DNA from: Azonexaceae bacterium s22
GTDB lineage: Bacteria > Pseudomonadota > Gammaproteobacteria > Burkholderiales > Rhodocyclaceae
Length of the DNA stretch: 64,000 nucleotides
Direction: 5' to 3'
Assembly: GCA_016617495.1 (NCBI GenBank)
Contig: WYCU01000001.1
Span: 124,001-188,000 of the forward strand
Under the pieces are notes generated by a model, which had not been told where the DNA came from, made no database searches, and saw only the letters and a program-made list of their open reading frames with translations. Of this stretch, positions 48,429 through 57,735 are shown in pieces. Position 1 is the first letter of the stretch. The number at the start of each line of letters is the position of its first letter. Position numbers and translations under genes: made by a program.

Positions 48429-49925
48429 ATGGAGCTCCCACTGCTTGAACTGCGGGAGATGGGTGTTTCCTTCGGGCAAAGGGTGATCCTTGATGACATC
48501 ACCCTTAGCCTGCCCGAAGCTGGCATAGATGTTTTGATGGGACCGGTCAAAGCCGGAAAATCGACCTTCCTGAACACCCTGAGTGGACGTTATGACGGCC
48601 ATCCTCTCCAATGTTGCTGGGGAACGTTGCTTCTACAGGGCAAACCCCTGACCCCGGAGCATCGGCCCCGTCTCGTCCCTCAACACGTTCGCACGCACGA
48701 CCAGCGCCTCATGGAGGCACTACTTAAGCCCATTCGCGAATCGGGTTGTTTCAGCCTATCCCCAAGCGGATGGCGCGAGATGGCGACAACCACATTAAGC
48801 GAAAATGGCTTGGAGCAGTGGATCGCCGAGGCCGATCAATCTCTGCTTAACTGTCCGCCTCAAATTCGCCGTGCAGTACTTATTTTGGCACAAGCCTTAC
48901 TTAAGCCCGCACTGCTGATGGTGGACGAACCCACCTACGGCCTCGCTGACAGTCAGGCAAGCTGGATGGTTGATTGGTTGCGTCAACTGGGCACCCAAAC
49001 CCGCTTGCTTGTTACCCTGCACAACCAGATCCAGGCACGCCGACTGGCGGATCGTATCGCCTTGCTCGCAGGCGGGCGAATAATCGCCCATCAAAACACC
49101 GAGGATTTTTTCGCCGCCCCCGCCAATGAATGGGTTACCCAATTCACCAGGACAGGGAGTTTGGGATTGCCCTCCCCTAATGCGAAGCAAGAGGAATTAG
49201 CCGAAGATGCCCCCCCCCCTCCGCCACTTTCCGGGGCTGCCCAGTCGGCACTGATTATGCACGATGAAATGGAGCCAAAACCCTCTCGGGCCAGTCCGCC
49301 TCCCCCCGAAACGCCGCTGCCACAGAAACACTCACCAATAACAACCGAATCTCCTAACCCGAGCACACAGCGCCCCGTTGCCATTCCGGAACCAAGCAAC
49401 CTCGGCATTACTCTGGCAGCTTCGGTAGGAGATGTCCTGATGCGAGACCGAAGCGCGCCAAGAGGATTTCATTGGGTTGTACCTGGGCGACTAGCAGGCT
49501 GCCCCGCGCCTGGCGTAGTCAACCCAATTGACTACGATCTCAAGGTCATACAGAAAATGGGGGTTACCGGTCTAATTACGTTGACCGAAACGGACTTGGA
49601 TCAAGAATCACTCACCCGACACGGCCTGTTCAATATTCACTCTCCCATTTTTGACCGCGAGGCCCCATCAATCGCTCAAACACACATGTTGCTCATCAAA
49701 ATGGAGCGCCTGATGCTTAAGGGCGAAGTTCTTGCAGTGCATTGCAAGGCGGGACTTGGGCGAACTGGAACGCTACTCGCCGCATGGATGATCCGAGACG
49801 GTGGATTTGCCTCGGAAGAGGCGGTACGAAGGCTTCGCTTGATCGAACCCGGGTTCATTCAGTCGGACGAGCAGATGGATTTTCTCTCTCGCTACGAACA
49901 AGACCTTGTCATGCGACTCGCCTAG
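48429..49925 (+). CDS. ABC-type ATPase fused to a dual-specificity/tyrosine phosphatase
   Basis: A 498-residue fusion. Residues 1-235 are an ABC nucleotide-binding domain: Walker A GPVKAGKST (38-46), Walker B LLMVDEPTYG (Asp166, Glu167), H-loop LLVTLHNQ. The signature LSGGQ is replaced by LLNCPPQIRR (139-148), unusual for a transporter. A Pro/Ser-rich linker spans about 250-335. The C-terminal domain is a cysteine phosphatase with the P-loop HCKAGLGRTGT (Cys439, Arg445) and a likely general acid Asp409 in IFDREAPS. No membrane spans are present and no permease is adjacent, so transport is unlikely. It starts 13 bp after the Roadblock-like gene. The overall role is unknown. Confidence 0.83.
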   Translation: MELPLLELREMGVSFGQRVILDDITLSLPEAGIDVLMGPVKAGKSTFLNTLSGRYDGHPLQCCWGTLLLQGKPLTPEHRPRLVPQHVRTHDQRLMEALLKPIRESGCFSLSPSGWREMATTTLSENGLEQWIAEADQSLLNCPPQIRRAVLILAQALLKPALLMVDEPTYGLADSQASWMVDWLRQLGTQTRLLVTLHNQIQARRLADRIALLAGGRIIAHQNTEDFFAAPANEWVTQFTRTGSLGLPSPNAKQEELAEDAPPPPPLSGAAQSALIMHDEMEPKPSRASPPPPETPLPQKHSPITTESPNPSTQRPVAIPEPSNLGITLAASVGDVLMRDRSAPRGFHWVVPGRLAGCPAPGVVNPIDYDLKVIQKMGVTGLITLTETDLDQESLTRHGLFNIHSPIFDREAPSIAQTHMLLIKMERLMLKGEVLAVHCKAGLGRTGTLLAAWMIRDGGFASEEAVRRLRLIEPGFIQSDEQMDFLSRYEQDLVMRLA

Positions 49926-50057
49926 TCACCAAGCTCTCCTTCAGCACCCGTGGCGGGAGCACCATCCATCGTGCCCGAAGTCAAACTGCGGTGCCCACCC
50001 GCAGCCATTGATGGAAAACCGAGACCCAGTCAGTGTTGGTGCAACCAACACCGTACC

Positions 50058-50088
50058 CCTAACCTGGCCGTTTAGCGGCCAGGTTAGG
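50058..50088. terminator. 13-bp perfect hairpin between convergent genes
   Basis: CCTAACCTGGCCG pairs perfectly with CGGCCAGGTTAGG around 5 nt, in the 195-bp gap between the ABC-phosphatase gene and metK. There is no T-run on either side, so it may work as a barrier or with Rho. Nothing else is seen in the gap. Confidence 0.55.
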
Positions 50089-50120
50089 CTTATCCCAGAA
50101 AATACCGTGACAAACCGCGC

Positions 50121-51284
50121 TTACAGACCAGCGTCGTTGCGGAGCAAGGCGGCCCGGTCCGTGTTTTCCCAGGTGAACTCGGGCTCATCACGACCGAAAT
50201 GGCCATAGGCTGCGGTTTTCTGGTAGATCGGACGGAGCAGATTGAGCATGTTGACGATGCCCTTGGGACGCAGATCGAAATGCTTCTTGACCAATTCGGT
50301 CAGGGTTTCGTTGCTGACTTTGCCCGTACCGAAGGTCTCCACCATGATCGACGTCGGGTGGGCCACACCGATGGCATAGGACACCTGAACCAGACACTTG
50401 GACGCCAGGCCGGCCGCGACGATGTTCTTGGCAACATAGCGCCCGGCATACGCCGCAGAACGGTCGACCTTCGACGGGTCCTTGCCCGAAAAAGCACCAC
50501 CGCCATGCGGCGCGGCACCGCCGTAGGTATCGACGATGATCTTGCGCCCGGTCAGGCCGCAGTCGCCCTGCGGGCCGCCGACGACGAAGCGACCGGTCGG
50601 GTTGACCAGATACTTGATGTCGCCCTTGACCAGTTCCTTGGGCAGCACCGGCTTGATGATCTGCTCGACGGTCGCTTCGCGCAGGTCCTCCAGGCTGATA
50701 TCCGGATGGTGCTGCGTCGATAGCACGACGGTATCGATGCTGTGCGGCTTGCCGTCGACATAACGGACGGTCACCTGCGACTTCGCATCCGGACGCGCCC
50801 AGGGCAGGCGGCCGTCCTTGCGCAGCATCGCTTGGCGCTCGACGAGACGGTGCGACAGGTAAATCGGCAACGGCATCAGCGACGGGGTTTCGTCACAGGC
50901 ATAGCCAAACATCAGCCCCTGATCGCCCGCTCCCTGGTCGAGGTTGTCGTCATAAGCGGCATTGACGCCCTGGGCGATGTCCGGGCTCTGCTTGTCATAG
51001 GCGACGAGCACGGCACAACCTTTGTAGTCGATGCCGTAATCGGTGTTGTCGTAGCCGATGCGCTTGATCGTGTCGCGAGCCACGCCGATGTAATCGACAT
51101 TGGCGTTGGTGGTGATTTCACCGGCCAGCACAACGAGTCCGGTATTGCACAGGGTCTCGGCGGCAACGCGCGAATGCGGATCCTGCGCGAGAATCGCGTC
51201 AAGGATGGCATCGGAAATCTGGTCGGCGACTTTGTCGGGATGGCCTTCGGAAACGGATTCCGAAGTAAAAAGGTATTCGCTCAT
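50121..51284 (-). CDS. metK: S-adenosylmethionine synthetase
   Basis: A 387-residue enzyme making SAM from methionine and [36 protein letters not shown] and [23 protein letters not shown] are diagnostic. The ATG at 51284 has GGAG six bases upstream; the open frame extends further but without family similarity. It lies 3.7 kb from ahcY on the same strand, with the three-gene ferredoxin-globin set between them on the other strand. No known SAM riboswitch pattern was recognised in its leader. Confidence 0.97.
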   Translation of the reverse strand: MSEYLFTSESVSEGHPDKVADQISDAILDAILAQDPHSRVAAETLCNTGLVVLAGEITTNANVDYIGVARDTIKRIGYDNTDYGIDYKGCAVLVAYDKQSPDIAQGVNAAYDDNLDQGAGDQGLMFGYACDETPSLMPLPIYLSHRLVERQAMLRKDGRLPWARPDAKSQVTVRYVDGKPHSIDTVVLSTQHHPDISLEDLREATVEQIIKPVLPKELVKGDIKYLVNPTGRFVVGGPQGDCGLTGRKIIVDTYGGAAPHGGGAFSGKDPSKVDRSAAYAGRYVAKNIVAAGLASKCLVQVSYAIGVAHPTSIMVETFGTGKVSNETLTELVKKHFDLRPKGIVNMLNLLRPIYQKTAAYGHFGRDEPEFTWENTDRAALLRNDAGL

Positions 51285-51443
51285 GGCGTACTCCATTGGT
51301 CCTTCCGTACTGCGTAACCGGCTTCGGACCAGGAGCGGGCGACGCTTTAGCAGAATTTTTGAATCGCCCCGCAAGTTGTCTGTTTAACTCGGCGATTGGA
51401 TAATGTTAACCTTTTCTCGCCGGGATTCAACCCCAGCGCTCAA

Positions 51444-52286
51444 ATGGTCTTTTTCTTCCGCATACTTAGCCGCCTGCCATTATGGCTGATTCACGCGCTG
51501 GGCGGCCTGCTTGGCAGATCGGTCTATCTGCTCTCGCCGACTTATCGGCGCAACCTGAAAGCCAATGTGGCGCAAGCGGGTTTGAGCGAAGACATCTGCC
51601 TGCCCGCCGCAGCAGCCGCGGGCAAGCAAATGCTCGAACTGTCCCGCATCTGGATGCGTCCGCTTGCCGAAGCCAACGCGCTGGTCGTTGAAACACGCGG
51701 GCTGCACTGGGTCACCGAGGCGCAGGCCGCAGGCAAAGGCATCGTGTTTCTGACGCCGCACCTTGGCTGTTTCGAGATTACGGCGCAGTACCTGTCCTCA
51801 ATGGGCGATATCACGGTGCTCTATCGCCCCCCGAAATTCGCCGCCGGGCAGGAACTGATCCTGATGGGACGCAAGCGCGAACAACTGCATCTCGCCCCGG
51901 CCGATCTGTCGGGCGTCCGGGCGCTCATCAAGGCACTGAAGCGCGGACAGATGGTTGGCCTGCTGCCCGATCAGGCCCCAAAAACGGGAGAAGGCGTGTG
52001 GCTCAAATATTTTGGCCGCTACGCCTACACCATGACCCTGGCCGCCCGTCTGACAGAAACCGGCGCCGTCACGCTATTGACCTGGGGAGAACGCCTGCCG
52101 GGCGGGCGCGGCTATCGCATCCACTTCCAGCCCCCGCAACAACCGCTGACGGGCGATACGATTGCGCGCGCGCAGCAAATCAATCATGAAGTCGAGACGT
52201 TGATCCGCCAATGCCCCACCCAATATCTTTGGGGCTACAACCGCTACAAACGTCCGGCCGGTGCCGAAGCGCCGCCAGCGGTCTGA
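51444..52286 (+). CDS. Lipid A-type lauroyl/myristoyl acyltransferase (LpxL/HtrB family)
   Basis: A 280-residue membrane-anchored acyltransferase that adds a secondary acyl chain to lipid A precursors. The N-terminal hydrophobic LSRLPLWLIHALGGLLG precedes the conserved RRNLKANVAQAG. The catalytic H-x4-E box is TPHLGCFE, and GLLPDQAPKTGEGVWLKYFG is the standard substrate motif. The ATG at 51444 gives a typical family start; a TTG 16 codons earlier is less likely. It is divergent from metK and followed by a paralogue. Confidence 0.9.
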   Translation: MVFFFRILSRLPLWLIHALGGLLGRSVYLLSPTYRRNLKANVAQAGLSEDICLPAAAAAGKQMLELSRIWMRPLAEANALVVETRGLHWVTEAQAAGKGIVFLTPHLGCFEITAQYLSSMGDITVLYRPPKFAAGQELILMGRKREQLHLAPADLSGVRALIKALKRGQMVGLLPDQAPKTGEGVWLKYFGRYAYTMTLAARLTETGAVTLLTWGERLPGGRGYRIHFQPPQQPLTGDTIARAQQINHEVETLIRQCPTQYLWGYNRYKRPAGAEAPPAV

Positions 52287-52290
52287 GCGC

Positions 52291-53166
52291 ATGAAACATC
52301 TCCCCTCCTATCTCGTCGTCGGCCTCCTGTGGCTACTGCACTGGCTCCCCCTCGGCGCCTTGCGCACCCTGGGCCGCGGCCTAGGCCGGTTGCTTTACGC
52401 CGTAGGGCGTGAACGGCGCAACGTGGCGCTGACCAATTTGCGCCTGTGTTTTCCCCAGATGACGGAGGCCGAACGGGAAGCACTGGCCCGCAAGCATGTC
52501 GAGGCGTTCTGCTGTGCCGTTCTGGATCGCACCTTGTTGTGGTGGGCGCCGCAGGCACGCCTGGAACGCCTGATCCGCGTAACCGGCCGGGACTACCTGT
52601 TCAACAAGGAAGGCCGCCCGGTGGTCGTGCTTGCCCCCCATTTCGTCGGACTCGATGCTGCGGCCACGCGGATTTCGATGTTCGGCGTCGGGTGCAGTGT
52701 GTATTCGAACCAGAAGAATCCGGTGTTCAACAAATTGCTTTATGCTGGCCGCAAGCGGTTCAGCGACACGATCATGTTTTCCCGGCAGGACGGGCTACGC
52801 AAGATCGTCAAGGCGATGAAGGACGGGCATCAGTTCTACTATTTGCCCGACCAGGATTTCGGACCCAAGGAATCGATTTTCGTGCCTTTCTTCGGCGTGC
52901 AGGCGGCAACCATTCCCGCGCTTTCTCGGCTGGTACGGCTGACCGGAGCGATGGTGGTGCCTTGTATCGCGCATCTTCTACCCGACGGCTACGAGATCGA
53001 AATCCAGCCCCCCTGGGAAAATTTCCCGGGCGAAAGCGTGGAAGCAGACACCGCCTTCATGAATCGTTATATCGAAAGCCAGGTACTGCGAATGCCGGAG
53101 CAGTATTTTTGGTTGCACAAGCGCTTCAAAACCCGGCCATCCGGAGAACAGAGGTTTTACAAATGA
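52291..53166 (+). CDS. Second LpxL-family lipid A acyltransferase
   Basis: A 291-residue paralogue of the preceding protein. It has RRNVALTNLRLCFPQMTEAE, the H-x4-D box APHFVGLD and YYLPDQDFGPKESIFVPFFG. Two adjacent copies are common in betaproteobacteria, probably for the two secondary acyl chains of lipid A. The ATG at 52291 follows the previous stop by 4 bp; the GNAT gene overlaps its end by 4 nt. Confidence 0.9.
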   Translation: MKHLPSYLVVGLLWLLHWLPLGALRTLGRGLGRLLYAVGRERRNVALTNLRLCFPQMTEAEREALARKHVEAFCCAVLDRTLLWWAPQARLERLIRVTGRDYLFNKEGRPVVVLAPHFVGLDAAATRISMFGVGCSVYSNQKNPVFNKLLYAGRKRFSDTIMFSRQDGLRKIVKAMKDGHQFYYLPDQDFGPKESIFVPFFGVQAATIPALSRLVRLTGAMVVPCIAHLLPDGYEIEIQPPWENFPGESVEADTAFMNRYIESQVLRMPEQYFWLHKRFKTRPSGEQRFYK

Positions 53167-53666
53167 GCAGCCTGAACATAGAAATCCGTCCGATCACGCC
53201 GCCCGATGTGCCGGCCATCTCTGCGCTGGCACGTGAAATCTGGCTTGCCACCTACCCTGGCATCATCACCCAGGCGCAGATCGATTTCATGCTGGAGCAA
53301 CGTTACGGCCACGAGCGCCTCTACGACGATCTGGAGGATGCTGAAAAATGGCTCGACCAGGCCTTCCTCGACGGCCGCCGCATCGGCTTTGCCTTCAGCG
53401 AAATTTACAAGGGCGAATTCAAGCTCGACAAGCTCTACATTCACCCTGACGTTCAGCGCAAAGGTGTCGGCGGCCAACTGATCGCCCACGTTGCCGAACG
53501 CGCGCGCAAGCTCGATTACCCTTGCGTGGTACTCGCCGTAAACAAGCGCAACGAAAAAGCGATTGGCTCGTACAAGAAATACGGCTTCGCCGTCCGTGAG
53601 GCCATCGTTGATGACATTGGCGGCGGCTTCGTCATGGACGACTACATCATGGAGAAGAAACTTTAA
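53163..53666 (+). CDS. GNAT family N-acetyltransferase
   Basis: A 167-residue GNAT protein. The acetyl-CoA loop is VQRKGVGGQLIAHV (Q/RxxGxG/A), following LDKLYIHPD, and a downstream NEKAIGSYKKYGF is typical of motif B. N-terminal IEIRPITPPDVPAISAL is a normal GNAT opening. The substrate is not predictable. The start at 53163 overlaps the acyltransferase stop, so it is co-translated with it. A much longer open frame upstream overlaps that gene and is not supported. Confidence 0.85.
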   Translation: MSSLNIEIRPITPPDVPAISALAREIWLATYPGIITQAQIDFMLEQRYGHERLYDDLEDAEKWLDQAFLDGRRIGFAFSEIYKGEFKLDKLYIHPDVQRKGVGGQLIAHVAERARKLDYPCVVLAVNKRNEKAIGSYKKYGFAVREAIVDDIGGGFVMDDYIMEKKL

Positions 53667-53670
53667 GAAT

Positions 53671-53699
53671 TTGAGACAACTGCCTGTCTCTGCTATGCT
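53671..53699 (+). promoter_or_regulatory. Sigma-70-like promoter for dapF
   Basis: TTGAGA (53671-53676) and TATGCT (53694-53699) with a 17-bp spacer lie 28 bp before the dapF GTG. Confidence 0.65.
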
Positions 53700-53726
53700 T
53701 TTCCGATCAATTGGCGGAGCCGGGCA

Positions 53727-54557
53727 GTGAAGCTCAAATTCTCGAAGATGCATGGTCTGGGTAATGATTTCGTCGTACTCGACGGCGTACGCCAGACCGT
53801 TTCCCTGACACCGGAGCAATTGCGCTATCTGGCAGACCGCAATTTCGGTGTCGGCTGCGACCAGATTCTGCTGGTCGAAAAATCCGGGCAACCGGGCGTC
53901 GATTTCCGTTACCGCATCTTCAACGCCGATGGCGGCGAGGTCGAGCAATGCGGCAACGGCGCCCGCTGCTTCGTGCGTTTCGTGCACGATCAGGGGCTGA
54001 CCGACAAGCGCGAAATCCGGGTCGAAACCCTGCGCGGCCTCATCGCGCCACGTCTCGAAGGCGATGGCAATGTCACGGTCGACATGGGCGTACCGCGTTT
54101 TTCGCCGCACGAAATCCCCTTCCTGCACGAGGACGATGTCGTCATCTACAACCTCGACGTGGCTGACGAAACGCTGGAAATCAGCGTCGTGTCGATGGGC
54201 AACCCGCATGCCGTGCAGGTCGTTGACAGCGTCGACACGGCGCCGGTCGGCGAGCACGGGCCGCTGATCGAACGCCATGAACGGTTTCCGCAACGGGTCA
54301 ACGCCGGCTTCATGCAGATTGTCGACCGCCACGCCATTCGCCTGCGTGTTTTCGAACGCGGCTCGGGCGAAACGCTGGCCTGTGGCACGGGCGCTTGCGC
54401 TGCCGTCGTCGCCGGCATTCGTCGCGGTCTGCTGGAATCGCCGGTACGCGTTTCGACGCGCGGCGGGGACTTGAATATCGCCTGGGGTGGCCCGGGCCGC
54501 CCGGTGCTCATGACCGGTCCGGCCGTTACCGTATTCACTGGAGAAATCGAACTATGA
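53727..54557 (+). CDS. dapF: Diaminopimelate epimerase
   Basis: A 276-residue epimerase converting LL- to meso-diaminopimelate for lysine and peptidoglycan. The two catalytic cysteines are in [12 protein letters not shown] and [27 protein letters not shown] is the family start, from a GTG at 53727. It heads the conserved dapF-DUF484-xerC operon with 4-nt overlaps. Confidence 0.96.
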   Translation: MKLKFSKMHGLGNDFVVLDGVRQTVSLTPEQLRYLADRNFGVGCDQILLVEKSGQPGVDFRYRIFNADGGEVEQCGNGARCFVRFVHDQGLTDKREIRVETLRGLIAPRLEGDGNVTVDMGVPRFSPHEIPFLHEDDVVIYNLDVADETLEISVVSMGNPHAVQVVDSVDTAPVGEHGPLIERHERFPQRVNAGFMQIVDRHAIRLRVFERGSGETLACGTGACAAVVAGIRRGLLESPVRVSTRGGDLNIAWGGPGRPVLMTGPAVTVFTGEIEL

Positions 54558-55222
54558 GCGCCCCCTTCGCCGAAGATGTCGCGGAATACCTCAAAACCAA
54601 CCCAGGGTTTTTCGAGCAGTACGCCGATCTGCTGGCCCAGATTTACGTCCCCCACCCCCATGGCGGCCGTGCGGTTTCGCTGGCCGAGCGCCAGATGCTC
54701 ACGTTGCGCGAGAAAAATCGCCAGACGGAAAGCAAATTGGCCGAACTGATCGCCTTTGGCGAAGAGAACGACGCCATCAGCGAAAAAGTGCATCGCCTGG
54801 CCGTCGGCCTGATCGCCGTGGAAACCTTCCCGGCCGTGGTCAATCTGCTCAATTTTCATCTGCGTGACGACTTTGCCGTACCACATGTCTCGCTGCGCCT
54901 CTGGAAGCACCCGGCAGGTGTCAGCACGCTCCCGGAGTTTGTCGGGATCGCTGGCGAGTTGCAGGTTTTCGCCGACACGCTTGCACACCCTTACTGCGGC
55001 TCAACATCCGGCTTCGGCACGGCTACGTGGTTTGGTGAAAAGGCCAGCCACATGCGTTCGCAAGCGCTGATCGCGCTGTGCGACGGCGGCACAACCATCG
55101 GCCTGCTGGCCCTCGGCAGCGAAGACCCGCAACGCTTCTATACCGAGATGGGTACGCTGTACCTGGAACGGATCGGCGAAATGGTTTCTGCGGCGCTGCA
55201 ACGGGTGGCCAAAGCGGCGTGA
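54554..55222 (+). CDS. DUF484 family protein
   Basis: A 222-residue GAF-like protein of the DUF484 family (YigA-like): [21 protein letters not shown] is the family opening, followed by [19 protein letters not shown] and a GAF-type second half ([20 protein letters not shown]). Function is unknown; it is nearly always between dapF and xerC, as here. The ATG at 54554 overlaps the dapF stop. Confidence 0.88.
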   Translation: MSAPFAEDVAEYLKTNPGFFEQYADLLAQIYVPHPHGGRAVSLAERQMLTLREKNRQTESKLAELIAFGEENDAISEKVHRLAVGLIAVETFPAVVNLLNFHLRDDFAVPHVSLRLWKHPAGVSTLPEFVGIAGELQVFADTLAHPYCGSTSGFGTATWFGEKASHMRSQALIALCDGGTTIGLLALGSEDPQRFYTEMGTLYLERIGEMVSAALQRVAKAA

Positions 55223-56115
55223 GCAACGCCCACGAAATCGCGACCTGGCTGAACTGGCTGGCCGATCAGCGCCGCCAGTCGCCGCATACCGTTGGCAATT
55301 ACCGCCGCGACCTCAAGAAGCTTGAGACCTTGGCCGGGGATTCCCCCTTGAGCCAACTGCAACCCCACGATATCCGCCGTTTTGTCGCGCGACTTCATGG
55401 CCAGGGACTTTCGGGCCGCTCGCTGGCCCGAACCCTGTCGGCCTGGCGCGGCTTTTTCGGCTGGCTGGGCGAACGCGGCGCCGTACGCGCCAACCCGTGC
55501 GAAGGCGTGCGGGCGCCCAAGTCCCCCAAACGGCTGCCCAATGCCTTGTCCGTCGATGAAACCTCCCGCCTGCTCGATACCGGCGAGAACGACGACCATC
55601 CCGCACTTGCCGCCCGCGATGCGGCAATATTCGAACTGCTGTACTCCTCGGGACTCCGTCTCGCCGAACTGGCGGCGCTCGATGTCGATGCGCTGGAATC
55701 CATTCTGGCCGAAGGCGAAGTCCGCGTCATGGGCAAACGCAACAAGGCGCGTCTCGTGCCTGTCGGGCGCCGGGCTTGTGCGGCGTTGCGGGCATGGCAG
55801 CCCTGGCGCGAGCAATTGGCCGAAACCGGCGAAAAAGGGCTGTTTGTCGGCCAGCGCGGCAAACGCCTGAGTCACCGCGCGATCCAGATGCGGCTGGCGC
55901 GCCACGCCTTGCTTGCCGGGCTGCCCCGCCATGTCCATCCGCACATGCTGCGCCACTCCTTCGCTTCGCATGTACTGCAATCCTCCGGCGATCTGCGCGC
56001 CGTTCAGGAAATGCTCGGCCATGCCAGCATCGCTTCGACGCAGGTCTACACACATCTGGACTTTCAGCATCTGGCCAAGGTCTATGATGCAGCCCATCCG
56101 CGGGCAAAGCGCTAA
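55219..56115 (+). CDS. xerC: Tyrosine recombinase XerC
   Basis: A 298-residue recombinase that with XerD resolves chromosome dimers at dif. The catalytic residues lie in SSGLRLAELAAL, HMLRHSFASHVLQSSGDLR and TQVYTHLDFQHL. The start is a GTG at 55219 overlapping the DUF484 stop. The operon position fits XerC rather than a mobile integrase. Confidence 0.95.
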   Translation: MSNAHEIATWLNWLADQRRQSPHTVGNYRRDLKKLETLAGDSPLSQLQPHDIRRFVARLHGQGLSGRSLARTLSAWRGFFGWLGERGAVRANPCEGVRAPKSPKRLPNALSVDETSRLLDTGENDDHPALAARDAAIFELLYSSGLRLAELAALDVDALESILAEGEVRVMGKRNKARLVPVGRRACAALRAWQPWREQLAETGEKGLFVGQRGKRLSHRAIQMRLARHALLAGLPRHVHPHMLRHSFASHVLQSSGDLRAVQEMLGHASIASTQVYTHLDFQHLAKVYDAAHPRAKR

Positions 56116-56242
56116 TTCTGGCTTCCGGGCAGCGCGTTGCGCAGGCCGCCATACCGCCTGCACAAAGCAGCACTTTGCGGCGCGAAATGCGAAAAACCAG
56201 AAAAAAATCCACAAAATCAGCGCTCAAGCCGCTTTCTGGACG

Positions 56243-56271
56243 TTGACCGCCACGGCGGCTGACACTATCAT
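56243..56271 (+). promoter_or_regulatory. Promoter of the 50-codon gene
   Basis: TTGACC (56243-56248) and TATCAT (56266-56271) with a 17-bp spacer, 39 bp before the small gene's ATG. The rest of the 56116-56309 gap shows no other feature. Confidence 0.75.
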
Positions 56272-56309
56272 TCCCGGTTTCCCAAAAAGCCGGATTCAAG
56301 GAGTCAGTC

Positions 56310-56462
56310 ATGGCCATCAACCGTACCCGCCGTTCCTCCCTGGAGCGCCGCTGTGTTTCCAAGTCTTCCAAGCGTCTGTTCAAGGGCGATGGCAAGACCA
56401 TGTTCAAGGTGATCTACGCTGCCGAGTGCCATCAGCGTAACCGCAAAGCGCTGGGCGCCTGA
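56310..56462 (+). CDS. Small basic protein of 50 residues, function unknown
   Basis: An ATG at 56310 with an AAGGAG Shine-Dalgarno opens a 50-codon frame ending in TGA. The product starts MAINRTRRSSLERRCVSKSS and ends HQRNRKALGA, with 14 Lys/Arg residues and two Cys. I do not recognise the family. The gene has its own good promoter and its own Rho-independent terminator, which strongly supports expression as a separate transcript. The basic character suggests nucleic-acid or ribosome binding, which is inference. It sits between xerC and rlmI. Confidence 0.8.
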   Translation: MAINRTRRSSLERRCVSKSSKRLFKGDGKTMFKVIYAAECHQRNRKALGA

Positions 56463-56481
56463 GCATCAATTCGAGATTCGG

Positions 56482-56520
56482 GCCCCGGTTGTCGCAAGGC
56501 AGCCGGGGCTTCTTGCTTTT
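56482..56520 (+). terminator. Terminator of the 50-codon gene
   Basis: GCCCCGG pairs with CCGGGGC across a 14-nt loop, followed by TTCTTGCTTTT, 19 bp after the small gene's stop. Confidence 0.75.
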
Positions 56521-56532
56521 GAGGGACAGAAA

Positions 56533-57726
56533 ATGGCGCAGTTGATACTCATGCCGGGCAAGGAACGCGCAGCGCTCAAGCACCGCCACCCATGGCTGTT
56601 TGCCGGGTCGGTCGGGCGACTGGAAGGGCGCGCACGCCCGGGCGATACCGTCGAGGTACTGGCGGATGATCTGCGCCCGCTGGGGCGGGCCGCGTACAGC
56701 CCCCGATCCCAGATTCGCGCCCGCTTCTGGACCTTCGACCCCGACGAGAGCGTCGATGACGCCTTCTTCAAGCGCCGCATCGCCGCTGCCGTGGCACGCC
56801 GCCAGGCGCTGCCCGAATTGCGGGGCCAGGCCGGTCTGCGCCTGATCCATGCCGAGTCCGATGGTCTGCCCGGCGTTGTCGCCGACCAGTACGGCGACAC
56901 GGTCGTCGTTCAGCTGACTTCGGCCGGTGCGGACAAATGGCGCAAGGCCATCGTCAATGGCCTGGTGCTGGCGACCGGTTGCGCCCGCGTCTATGAACGT
57001 TCGGATTCGGACGTCCGTGGGCTGGAGGGCCTGGAGCCGACGGTCGGCTGGCTGCACGGCGAAGCGCCTTCGGAGGGCCTGACAATCGATGAAAACGGAG
57101 TCCAACTGGCAGTCGATGTCGTCGGCGGCCACAAAACCGGCTTCTACCTCGACCAGCGCGATAACCGCGCCTGGTTGCGCAGCGTTGCGGCGGACAAGGA
57201 CATCCTCAACTGCTTCTGCTACACCGGCGGCTTTTCCCTGCAGGCGCTGGCTGGCGGCGCCCGTTCAGTGCTTTCCATCGACTCCTCCGGTCCGGCACTG
57301 GCGCAGGCACGCGCCAACCTGGCACTCAATCCGCAGTTGCCGGCGGAACGCGCCGAATGGCAGGAGGCCGATGTCTTCCAGGCGCTGCGCGACTTCCGCA
57401 AGGCGGGACGCAGTTTCGACCTGATCGTGCTCGACCCGCCCAAGTTCGCGCCCTCCGCCGCCCACGCGGACCGCGCTGCCCGGGCTTACAAGGACATCAA
57501 CCTGCTCGGCTTCCGCCTGCTGCGGCCGGGCGGTCTGTTGATGACCTACTCCTGTTCCGGCGGCATCGGACTGGAGCTGTTCCAGAAAATCGTCGCTGGC
57601 GCGGCTGTCGATGCCGGACGGGAAGCACGGATCGTGCGGCGCCTTTCCGGCACGGCCGACCACCCGGTTGCACTGAACTTCCCGGAAGGCGAATATCTCA
57701 AAGGCTTGCTCGTCCAGGTCGATTAA
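56533..57726 (+). CDS. rlmI: 23S rRNA (cytosine1962-C5)-methyltransferase
   Basis: A 397-residue class I SAM-dependent methyltransferase. The N-terminal PUA domain has ALKHRHPWLFAGSVGRLEG; the EEHD-like middle has GLRLIHAESDGLPGVVADQYG; the Rossmann part has GHKTGFYLDQRDNRAW, DILNCFCYTGGFSLQALAGGA and LIVLDPPKFAPS. It methylates C1962 of 23S rRNA. The next gene starts 9 bp downstream. Confidence 0.92.
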   Translation: MAQLILMPGKERAALKHRHPWLFAGSVGRLEGRARPGDTVEVLADDLRPLGRAAYSPRSQIRARFWTFDPDESVDDAFFKRRIAAAVARRQALPELRGQAGLRLIHAESDGLPGVVADQYGDTVVVQLTSAGADKWRKAIVNGLVLATGCARVYERSDSDVRGLEGLEPTVGWLHGEAPSEGLTIDENGVQLAVDVVGGHKTGFYLDQRDNRAWLRSVAADKDILNCFCYTGGFSLQALAGGARSVLSIDSSGPALAQARANLALNPQLPAERAEWQEADVFQALRDFRKAGRSFDLIVLDPPKFAPSAAHADRAARAYKDINLLGFRLLRPGGLLMTYSCSGGIGLELFQKIVAGAAVDAGREARIVRRLSGTADHPVALNFPEGEYLKGLLVQVD

Positions 57727-57735
57727 ACGCTCGCC

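Noticed and set aside
52446-53162. Upstream extension of the GNAT frame
   Set aside because: It runs through the acyltransferase gene in another frame; the GNAT domain starts naturally at 53163.
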